DNA from: Planctomycetota bacterium
GTDB taxonomy: Bacteria > Planctomycetota > UBA8108 > JACQVS01
Length of the DNA: 64,000 bases
NCBI GenBank assembly: GCA_016209605.1
Contig: JACQVS010000057.1
Coordinates: 1-64,000 of the forward strand
Reading direction: 5' to 3'
Translations under genes and position numbers: made by a program
Part shown: positions 45,099 through 53,500 of the stretch, one piece after another
Layout of the letters: each line of letters starts with the position of its first letter
How positions within the stretch are numbered: position 1 is the first letter of the stretch
Notes under the pieces: model-generated
What the model was told of the DNA's origin: nothing
What the model saw: only the letters and a program-made list of their open reading frames with translations
The model's database searches: none

Positions 45099-46166
45099 TC
45101 AACCGTGCACTTCCCAGGTGTCACCGGAGGACAGGAGCGCGTTCAAATCCCCTTTCCCCAGGGCCTTGGTGGCGCTGTCAATTTGCTCGGAGAGCAGGCC
45201 TTCGTAGGTCGGTTTCGCCACCGAGCGGAAAACGCCTAGAGGCACGGGGAACTCCGGCTCTTCGAGATGGGCGATGATGTAGGCCAGAATCGGGCTGGGA
45301 GACTTTTCGTCGTGCACCAGGATCTCCGTCTCCGGAACTTCCCCGACCTTGACCCGCCGCGGCTGCACGCCGCTGGGGGTCTTCTGGAGCAGGATCGCCT
45401 GGTCACGGGCCTTGCCGAAGATGAGCGGCTTGCCGTGCTCCAGGGTGAGGGTTTTCTCGTCGCGCACGCTCTTGTCGGCGAAATGGTCGAAGGCTCCGTC
45501 GTTGAAGACGTTGCAGTTCTGGAAAATTTCCACGAAGGCCGAGCCCTTGTGCCTGGCGGCGCGCATGATGATGTCCTGCAGGCCCGCGGAGTCGGTCGCG
45601 ATGGCGCGGGCTACGAAGGTCGCCTCGGCGGCGAGAGCGATGCAAAGCGGATTGATGGGCTGCTCGAGGGTGCCGAAGGGGCTCGACTTGGTCTTCTTCC
45701 CCAGCTCGGACGTGGGGGAATACTGGCCCTTGGTGAGGCCGTAAATGCGGTTGTTGAAGAGCAGGATCTTGATGTCGAGGTTGCGCCGCAGGCAGTGGAT
45801 GAGATGGTTGCCGCCAATGCTCAACCCGTCGCCATCCCCCGTCACCACCCAGACCTGCAGGTCGGGATTGCTGATCTTGATGCCGCTGGCGATGGTGGGA
45901 GCGCGGCCATGGATGCCGTGAAAGCCGTAAGTGTCCATGTAGTATGGAAAGCGGCTGGAGCAGCCGATCCCCGAAACAAAGACGATCTTTTCCTTCGGAA
46001 TGCGCAACTCCTGGCAAATGGCGGGCATGACCTTCTGCATCTGCGCCAGGATGGAGTAGTCGCCGCAGCCCGGGCACCAGCGCACGATCTGGTCCGAGGT
46101 GAAGTCCTGGCGGGTGTAGCTCGGAAGGTCGAGAACGGCGGAACTGGCTGGTTTGGTTTCGCTCAT
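45099..46166 (-). CDS. korB: 2-oxoacid:ferredoxin oxidoreductase, beta subunit
   Basis: A 355-residue thiamine-diphosphate subunit that, with KorA, oxidatively decarboxylates a 2-oxoacid (probably 2-oxoglutarate) to the CoA ester and reduces ferredoxin. Cluster Cys and TPP motifs are visible: IVRWCPGCGDYSILAQM, SGIGCSSRFPYYMDTYGFHG (pyrophosphate region), and VVTGDGDGLSIGGNHLIHCL (Mg/TPP-binding GDG). The GHGR-like IHGRAPTIASGIK matches the KorB group. GGAAG precedes the ATG at 46166; the longer frame to 46283 crosses a hairpin and is rejected. Whether it runs forward or in reverse (CO2 fixing) cannot be told. Confidence 0.9.
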   Translation of the reverse strand: MSETKPASSAVLDLPSYTRQDFTSDQIVRWCPGCGDYSILAQMQKVMPAICQELRIPKEKIVFVSGIGCSSRFPYYMDTYGFHGIHGRAPTIASGIKISNPDLQVWVVTGDGDGLSIGGNHLIHCLRRNLDIKILLFNNRIYGLTKGQYSPTSELGKKTKSSPFGTLEQPINPLCIALAAEATFVARAIATDSAGLQDIIMRAARHKGSAFVEIFQNCNVFNDGAFDHFADKSVRDEKTLTLEHGKPLIFGKARDQAILLQKTPSGVQPRRVKVGEVPETEILVHDEKSPSPILAYIIAHLEEPEFPVPLGVFRSVAKPTYEGLLSEQIDSATKALGKGDLNALLSSGDTWEVHG

Positions 46167-46219
46167 GTTCAGTCTTCCAATGGGATCCGGTTGAATTCTT
46201 GTGCTGTTTATATTCTTCC

Positions 46220-46256
46220 TCCGGAACTTCTCCGCATTTTGCGGAGAAGTTCCGGA
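46220..46256. promoter_or_regulatory. 17-base-arm hairpin between korA and korB
   Basis: Arms 46220-46236 and 46240-46256 are perfect complements with a three-base loop (TTT). It lies in the 116-base gap between the stop of korA and the start of korB on the minus strand. No T-tract follows in the direction of transcription. It may act as an RNA stability or attenuation element balancing the two subunits. It contains the TCCGCA/TGCGGA core also seen in the palindromes at 4998 and 9392. Confidence 0.55.
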
Positions 46257-46282
46257 TAGCTCAGTTGCGGGCGAAGCCCGCA

Positions 46283-48151
46283 TTATAGCAATTCCTCGAT
46301 CTTCTTCTCGATTTCGATGATCTTGAACGGCTGGCCTTGCACCTTGTTGAGTCCGATAACGTTGATCAGGAACTTGCCGCGCAGGATGAAGCCAAGCTGG
46401 CCGAGGTTGAGCTCCGGCACCAGGACCTTCTCGTAGCGCTTGAGGACTTTTTCAAGGTTCCGGGGGAACGGGCTCAGGTAGCGCAAGTGGGCTGCCGCCA
46501 CCGGGCCGCCGCGCCGCTGGACGCGCTCCACGGCAGTGCGGATGCTCCCCGCGGTGCTTCCCCAGCCGAGGACCAGCAGCTCGCCTTCGCTGGGCCCCAG
46601 AACTTGAAGCTCGGGAATGTGATCGGCGATGCGCTGCACCTTCTCATAGCGCAGTTTGACCATCTTCTCATGATTGAGCGGATCGTAGCTGACGTTGCCG
46701 CTGCCATCTTCCTTCTCGATGCCGCCAATGCGATGCTCGAGCCCGGTGGTGCCGGGGAGAGCCCACGGCCGCGCCAGGGTCCTTTCGTCGCGAAGGTACG
46801 GCAGGAAACCCTCTTTTTCGGTGTGGAACTTCACCGGGATTCTGGGAAGGTCCTCGATTTTTGGCACCCGCCACGGCTCGGAGCCGTTGGCGATGTAGCC
46901 ATCGGAAAGGAAGAACACCGGCACCATGTAGCTGATGGCGATGCGGAAGGCTTCGATGGCCATGTCGAAGCAGTCCGCCGGGCTGCAGGGGGCGACGATG
47001 GCCACAGGGCACTCGCCGTTGCGGCCGAAATAGGCCTGGTACAGGTCAGCCTGCTCGGTTTTGGTCGGCAGTCCGGTGGATGGGCCGCCGCGCTGGATAT
47101 TGGCGATCACCACCGGCAGCTCGGTCATGACGGCGAGGCCAATGGCCTCTGACTTCAAGGCGACGCCGGGGCCGCTGGTTCCGGTAAGCCCGAGAGCGCC
47201 GCTGAAGGAAGCGCCGATCGCCGCGCCCATGGCGGCGATTTCATCCTCAGCCTGGAACGTGCGGACGCCGAAGTTGCGGAAGCGGGACAGCTCGTGGAGG
47301 ATGTCGCTTGCGGGGGTGATCGGGTACGAGCCGTAGAAGAGCGGCAAGCCGATCACGTGCGAGGCGGCGACGAATCCCAGGGCCGTGGCCTCATTGCCGG
47401 TGATGCGGCGGTACTTCCCCGGAGGCAGCTTGGCCTTCTTGACGCGGAACTGATGGTGGAAAAGCTCCACCGTTTCGGCGTAGTTGAATCCCGCTTGCAA
47501 GGCCAGTTTGTTGGCTTCCGCCATCTGGGGATTCTTTTTGCCAAATGTGACGTTGATGCGGTCGATGATGTTGTCCAGGTCGCGCTCGTAGAGCCAGCAC
47601 ACCAGGCCGAGGGTGAACATGTTCTTGCAGAGGTCGGCTTGCTTCTTGGCCAAGCCAGCCGGCTTCACCGCCTCGTAGGTGAGGTTGGTGATGGGAACCG
47701 AAAACACCTGATAGCCCTGCAGCGTCTCATCCTCCCGCGGGTCGGTGACGAGGTCGGCTTTTTTGAAGTTGATCTCGTTGAAGGCATCCTCGTTGAGGAT
47801 GACATAGCCGCCCCTGGGGAGGTCCTTGAGGTTGACTTTCAATCCGGCCGGATTCATGGCCACCAGGACATCCGGTTGATCTCCAGGCGTGTGGATGTCA
47901 TAGGAGCTGAAGTTGAGCTGGAAGCTGCTCACGCCGGGAAGAGTTCCGGCCGGGGCGCGGATTTCAGCGGGGAAGTCGGGAAAGGTGCTGATGTCATTTC
48001 CGAAGATCGCCGAGTTGTGGGTGAACATGGCGCCGGTGACCTGCATTCCATCACCGGAGTCTCCGGCAAAGCGGATGATGACATTTTCGACTTCTTGCAC
48101 CCGGGGAGGAGTGCCACTCTTTCTTGGCTCAACGGGGGTCTCAAGTGCCAT
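46283..48151 (-). CDS. korA: 2-oxoacid:ferredoxin oxidoreductase, fused gamma-alpha subunit
   Basis: A 622-residue subunit in which the gamma domain (about 18-200, beginning [20 protein letters not shown]) precedes the alpha domain (about 240-620). The alpha domain shows [37 protein letters not shown] and [20 protein letters not shown], typical of KorA of 2-oxoglutarate ferredoxin oxidoreductases. [16 protein letters not shown] is the substrate/CoA-contact motif. No ferredoxin-like delta subunit is fused or adjacent, as expected for the two-subunit type. Transcribed with korB, it lies about 87 bases downstream of a CBS-pair gene. Confidence 0.92.
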   Translation of the reverse strand: MALETPVEPRKSGTPPRVQEVENVIIRFAGDSGDGMQVTGAMFTHNSAIFGNDISTFPDFPAEIRAPAGTLPGVSSFQLNFSSYDIHTPGDQPDVLVAMNPAGLKVNLKDLPRGGYVILNEDAFNEINFKKADLVTDPREDETLQGYQVFSVPITNLTYEAVKPAGLAKKQADLCKNMFTLGLVCWLYERDLDNIIDRINVTFGKKNPQMAEANKLALQAGFNYAETVELFHHQFRVKKAKLPPGKYRRITGNEATALGFVAASHVIGLPLFYGSYPITPASDILHELSRFRNFGVRTFQAEDEIAAMGAAIGASFSGALGLTGTSGPGVALKSEAIGLAVMTELPVVIANIQRGGPSTGLPTKTEQADLYQAYFGRNGECPVAIVAPCSPADCFDMAIEAFRIAISYMVPVFFLSDGYIANGSEPWRVPKIEDLPRIPVKFHTEKEGFLPYLRDERTLARPWALPGTTGLEHRIGGIEKEDGSGNVSYDPLNHEKMVKLRYEKVQRIADHIPELQVLGPSEGELLVLGWGSTAGSIRTAVERVQRRGGPVAAAHLRYLSPFPRNLEKVLKRYEKVLVPELNLGQLGFILRGKFLINVIGLNKVQGQPFKIIEIEKKIEELL

Positions 48152-48238
48152 AAGCTCTCAAGGTTCCTCTCTTTAAGATCTCCAGTTTACCTGCTTGCTT
48201 TCAAACGTTCTTGTGCACGCTCACCTCTCCAGCGTGGC

Positions 48239-48751
48239 TCACCCGCCCTCCTGGGTCCTGATTCTCTGGTGGAGCAGGGGCGGGAGGTTGTAGATTTCCT
48301 CAGGAAAGTGCTCGGCGATGAACTCGATCAAGTCCCGCACCGAAACCAGCCCGAAGATCCGGCCATCTTTTTCCAACACCGGAACGTGGCGGTAGCCGCC
48401 CTCGGTCATGAAGCGGATGGCATCTCCGATCGTGTGATCGGGCGACAGGATTTTGGGCTGGGGGGTCATGAATTGCTCGATGGGCCGCCCCTGATCAATA
48501 GGATTGCCCGCGATCTTGTCCAGATAATCCCGCTCGGTGAAAATGCCGGCCAGCGGCCGGTTGCTTGGGCCGTTGGCAACCAAGACGCCGCCGGCCCGCG
48601 CCTGCCTCATTTTGGCGAGGACCGCCTCCAGGGGGGTCTTGCCATCGACGACCAGGGGCTCCGCCCGCTTCAAGAAACGGAGCTTTTCATTGAACAGGGC
48701 TTTTTCGGCAGAAGACGCCGGTGAATGGATGGCTGCGAAATATCTTCTCAT
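48239..48751 (-). CDS. CBS-pair protein upstream of korA
   Basis: A 170-residue protein with one Bateman module (about 35-165): LVVDGKTPLEAVLAKMRQAR, LAGIFTERDYLDKIAG, FMTPQPKILSPDHTIGDAIR and GGYRHVPVLEKDGRIFGLVS. ATG at 48751 is preferred; AGGAGA sits 8 bases before it, while the longer frame to 48937 is Arg-rich nonsense. It is a paralogue of the CBS protein at 44558-45064, and the two bracket korAB in the same orientation. This suggests that adenylate or SAM levels are read out at this enzyme, which is inference. Confidence 0.82.
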   Translation of the reverse strand: MRRYFAAIHSPASSAEKALFNEKLRFLKRAEPLVVDGKTPLEAVLAKMRQARAGGVLVANGPSNRPLAGIFTERDYLDKIAGNPIDQGRPIEQFMTPQPKILSPDHTIGDAIRFMTEGGYRHVPVLEKDGRIFGLVSVRDLIEFIAEHFPEEIYNLPPLLHQRIRTQEGG

Positions 48752-49049
48752 TTCGTATCTCCTGGACCGCGCTGACTCTTTGACGCTTTTCCAGGTCCAG
48801 CACCTCTGGGGCTTCCGGGTCCGCGATCTGGACTTGAACGGACGTGATTTTTCTTCACCTCGTTCGCCCGGATCTATTAAAGTGTAGCCTCTTGAGAGGA
48901 TCTTTGCCAGATCCTCCGCTTCAATTAAATCGACCAATTTAACCGAAAATCAGCGCAAAGAAAGAGGAATTTTGCTGATTTCAATACCCAATTCAACACC
49001 GTGACGGCACCAGAAATGGCGTCACAAAAATTACCAAAGGAGACCGAAC

Positions 49050-50387
49050 ATGTGCTTGCGAAGCTGTTGGATGAGGATCTTCTCATGGATGGGGACCTGG
49101 GGGGTTCTGGCCGCGGCGATTCCACCCGCCCTGGGGCTCGACCTGCCGCCGGTCGAGCCGGGTTTCAAGCGCCTCTTCAACGGCAAGGACCTCTCGGGGT
49201 GGAAGGTGGTGAACGGTGAGGCCAAGGCGTGGAAGGTGGAAAACGGGGAGCTGCGCGCCGCCGCCGGCGGCAACTGGCTCGCCTACCAGCAGCCGGTGGG
49301 CGATTTCATCCTTCGGCTCGATTGGCGGGTTTCCAAGGATGGCAACAGCGGCGTCTTTTTTCGAGTCCCCAACGACGCCTGCAACGATCCCTGGGTGCTG
49401 GGCTTCGAGGCGCAGATCTCCAACGCCCCGCGCGATGAAGCGCACTGCACCGGCTCGCTCTACGGCGTGGTGGCGGTCAATCCGCGGCCGGATGAGACCC
49501 ACGAGGTCTGGCACTCCTACGAGATCAGCGCCATTGGCAAGCAGGTGCGGGTCCGCATCGATGGGGTGGAATGCGTCGCCTCGAGCTACGAGAACAACGC
49601 GGAAATGGCCAAGCGGCCGCTCCAGGGCTTCATCGGACTCCAGGACTACCACGCCGGCAACGGCGGCACCATCGAGTACCGCAACATCCGCCTCTCGGAA
49701 GTCAACGCCGAGGGCCTGGCGCCGGGATTCCGGCGCCTGGTTCTTCCGGGCAAGCCCTCCGGCTGGCACAAGATCCGGTCCGGCCACGGCACCGGAGGAG
49801 ATTGGAAGCTGGTGGGGGAAACCTGGGAGGGGGAGCAGGACCCCCCGGGGAGCGGCAACGGCGGCATCCTGGTCACCGACGGCCGCTACGGCGACTTCGA
49901 GCTGGTGATCGAGGCCAATCCCGACTGGGGCTGCGACAGCGGCGTCTTCCTGCGGTCCAATCCCCGCGGCCAGTGCTACCAGATCATGGTCGACTACTAC
50001 CGCGGCGGCAACGTCGGCAGCATCTACGGAGAAGGGTGCGGCGGCTTCACCAACCGCAACTACAACCTGGACGAATCGAAGAGCGCGGTGCCGGTGGGCA
50101 GCCCGGCGGGGAACATCGCTTTTCCGATCGCCGCCGGCGAATGGCGCCGGCGCTGGAAGGACGGCGGCACGAATGAGATCCGCGCCCGCATCGCCGGCAA
50201 TCCCCCGGTGATCGAGGTTTGGCTGAACGGCGTCTACCTCACCCTCTTCCAGGATACGCAAGTCCGCCAGGAGCTGGAGGCCGACGGCAAAGGCCACCTC
50301 GGCATTCAAGTCCACGGCGGCAAGTCCTGGCCGGAAGGGGCCAAGGTGCGCTACCGCAACATCCAGGTGCGGGAGATCGAAAAGTAG
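49050..50387 (+). CDS. Exported protein with two DUF1080 (3-keto-disaccharide hydrolase-like) domains
   Basis: A 445-residue protein with a signal peptide (about 1-30) and two tandem DUF1080 beta-sandwich domains. Domain 1 (about 35-215) opens with EPGFKRLFNGKDLSGWKVVN and includes GNSGVFFRVPND and FEAQISNAPRDE. Domain 2 (about 220-440) has WGCDSGVFLRSNPRGQCYQI and ends YRNIQVREIEK. DUF1080 proteins are frequent in Planctomycetota, resemble LamG-type folds, and some hydrolyse 3-keto-glycosides, which fits the Gfo/Idh oxidoreductase at 13210. AAAGGAG precedes the ATG. The 298 bases before it (48752-49049) are AT-richer and hold no gene that I see. A second catalytic unit within one chain is unusual but known. 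Confidence 0.88.
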   Translation: MCLRSCWMRIFSWMGTWGVLAAAIPPALGLDLPPVEPGFKRLFNGKDLSGWKVVNGEAKAWKVENGELRAAAGGNWLAYQQPVGDFILRLDWRVSKDGNSGVFFRVPNDACNDPWVLGFEAQISNAPRDEAHCTGSLYGVVAVNPRPDETHEVWHSYEISAIGKQVRVRIDGVECVASSYENNAEMAKRPLQGFIGLQDYHAGNGGTIEYRNIRLSEVNAEGLAPGFRRLVLPGKPSGWHKIRSGHGTGGDWKLVGETWEGEQDPPGSGNGGILVTDGRYGDFELVIEANPDWGCDSGVFLRSNPRGQCYQIMVDYYRGGNVGSIYGEGCGGFTNRNYNLDESKSAVPVGSPAGNIAFPIAAGEWRRRWKDGGTNEIRARIAGNPPVIEVWLNGVYLTLFQDTQVRQELEADGKGHLGIQVHGGKSWPEGAKVRYRNIQVREIEK

Positions 50388-50517
50388 CGCCTGGAGAGCT
50401 CGAGCGCACAGCCTAGCGCTGGGGGTCGGGCGGAGTAACTGCAGGATCTGCGGGCTGGTCAATTCCGGGGACACGGCATAGAATTGACTTTATGAAAATA
50501 GAATTCAAGGATAAATC

Positions 50518-53500
50518 TTAGGGAGTGCATAAGGGAAAGGAATCGCAGGTCAAACTATCTGCCGTCGGATCGGAACCGCAAGCGGCAAAAGGGGCTGGCA
50601 GCGGGCGCCCGCCAAGGAGGTGTTGCAGCGTGATCACAGCATCGCCAATCGTCAAACGGCCATCGTCATTGGCATCGGCAGCTTTTGCGCATGCTGGCTT
50701 TTCACCCCGAAGGAAAAGAAAATTTAATACGGCGATGGCATCCGCTAGTTCGATCGAGCCATCGGGAACGGCATCTCCGCGCCGAAAGAGAGTCACTATC
50801 GCATCGGCCGGATCCCTCTGGTAAAGGAGGACTTTCACTTTCGCCAATGGCTGCAATTGCTCCCCCAAATAATTCGCTTCCGCTCGAATCCCTTCGTGCT
50901 CTTCCGGAGCCACCAGCTCTACAGCATGAACCGGCTGGCCGAGAACGGCAACGACCACCGGCGGATCGAAGACCACCCAGTGGCGGATATGCTCGTTGTG
51001 GCGGGCCGCGGAGTAAACCAAATGCCAGTAATCGGAAACCTCCCGGCGCTGCCCGCCGATGATGACCTCCGCGCGGGTCAAGCTCGCCGGCCCCTTGGCG
51101 TTTTGCGGCTCCGGCCGGAACCGCTCCTCTAGCCGGAAAGAGGAGCCATCCTCAAGCTCCGCTCGAATCACCCAAAGGGGGATCGCCTCAAAGGCGCAAG
51201 ATGAATAGAAGAGGTCACTGATTTCTTCCCCATTCCGAAGGCTGCCTTGAAGGAGCAAATTCTCCACAAGCAGGTCCTTCCCCAAGATCCGGGTGCGCTC
51301 CACCGGCTCGCCGTCCTGGGCCTGGTAGTCGATGAGCGAAAGGTTGAGCTGAAAGCTTTCCCCGCCCGCCAGGCGGAACTCCTGTTCGTAGGTGAAGCGA
51401 TAGGTGATCCTTCCATTGCCGTTCTGGAGCTTGGTTATTTGGAAGAGGCCATCGGCTTTTGGCGAGGCTAGCGCCGCTTGCTTTCCGATGCGAACCTCCT
51501 CAAGAAGATTCCCCGGGAACGTATCGATCTTGGTCGGCAACGGAATTCTCCCCGGAGTAAATTTCAGCACGCTTTTGAGTTCATACTCCGCGCGCGGTTC
51601 TCGCCCGATGGAAAAAGCTCCGCAAGCGGACGCGCCGGACGAAATCTCCAGCTCGAAAGTGGGGCTGGGGCCTGCGGACTCGGTTCGGAGGAACGGCCGG
51701 ACCTGCTTTACGGCGAGGGTGCCAGCGGCTTCGATCTTGAACTCGAGATCCAAAAGCACCTGCTCGCGCCGGTATTTGCCCAATTGGACGGGGAAATTCC
51801 GGTCGATGTGCCAAAGGAGGAGGCCGAACTCTTCGAGGTGGGCCTCTGATAGAATGAATTTTCCCTCTGGAAGCAGCGAAGAGCTCCTGGTGCGAATGAT
51901 GCGAGCCACTTTTCCATCCACGATCTCCAGGAGGTCCTTCTCTGCCAGAATTCCCGGATCCGGGCTGACGACGCTCGTCTCCCCGAGCTGCGCGATCACA
52001 ACATACCGGTTGTCCTCGAGGTTGGCCGGATTGCCGGTGAAGGCCACGCCGTTGGCGCTTTCATCGGTGAATGTTTGGGTGACGAGAATCCCCATGGCGG
52101 CAAGCTCCTGCGGAATGCCGTAATATTCGCGCTCCTCAAAGGCGCGGTAGTTCCACAGGCTTCCCCAGACCAGTTTCAGAGCACGGGCGATGCCACGCTC
52201 CTCGAGCTTCGTCGGATCGCAGCGCGAAGGGCCGGTGTCGCCGACATCGAGATCGTCGGCAGCGCAGGCGGTAGTGGAGTCATAGAGACCGGCGCCGTTA
52301 AACTCGAGCACATCTTCTACGTTGGAGGAGGAGCGGAACCGCACCGGAATCGAAGTGCTCCCGAAAACTTCGAATATGCGCACTGCCAGCTGCCTCACCA
52401 GGCTGTCGCTCACCTCGCCCTTGTCCTCAACATGCTTCTGGAAAGCCTTCAGAAGCTCAAACCGGCGCTGGGAATTGGTCAAAAACACCTCATTGGCAAA
52501 AAGCTCTTTCAAATAATCCTCGTATGTCACCTCTTTTTTTGGACCCAAAGCTGAAAGGATGCGGTTCGATCTCATGAACTCGAGATAGTAGCTCATGGGA
52601 ATGGCGAATCCCTTCTCCCGGTACCGGCTCCACGGGCCCTCCAGAATGCGCTGCAAGCGGGCCAGATTGGCGGCTTTCCCGCCAAAGCGGGCTTCCGGAG
52701 GCAGCCGTTCTTCCGAAAGGTCCAAATCGTCGAGGCTGTTGAGATCGCGAAACTCCGCATCGAGCGCGGGAAGCTCGGAAAGGCTCGGACGGTTGGCGGC
52801 CCACCATCTTTCGGCATCGGCTTGCGACGCTTCCCGGACCTCGTATCCGCTCTCTCTCACCTCCAAGCGCACGAGCTTCCCTTCAAGGGAGGCGAACAGC
52901 TCCAGCGCGCCGGCGACGAAGGCGTTCGGGGTGCCGCGCCTGGCGGTGCGCACCGCCACGTGGCTGAGTTCCCCTTGCGGCTCGGCGGTGATCACTCCGC
53001 CCACCACCCCCTCGATGTCGCGCGGGGCGCGCTCGAGGATGAGGATGTCCTGGAAGCTGAGGAGGCCCTTGTTATTGGCCTCGTTGAAGGTCGCCTCGCT
53101 CAAGAGGCGCACCCGCCCATAGGCGGCGGCGGTGGTGTAGGCTTCGTAGGAGCCAGAGGGTTGCAGGCCGCCGAGATAGATGGGGAAGCCGGGGTTTTGC
53201 CATTTTTGGGCGCGCTCCGCTTCCGCCGGCGATCCGGGAAAGTAAGCGATAGGCCTCAAATGGAACGACCGGCTCAACCTCTCAAAAATATCTCGGACTT
53301 CCTCCACCCGGAGCGACTCCACCAGGTCGCTGAAATCCGCATAAATATTGAAGCCGTAAATCAACCCTTTTTCGGCGACAATCCGGGAAATCGACCCGAC
53401 GAAGTATTGCCGGGTGGCCCGCCGTCCGACCAGCTTTTCATACTCCTCTGCCGTGAGAGCTGGGAAGCGGTCCGGAAAGACCTGCCTCAGGAAGTCAGGA

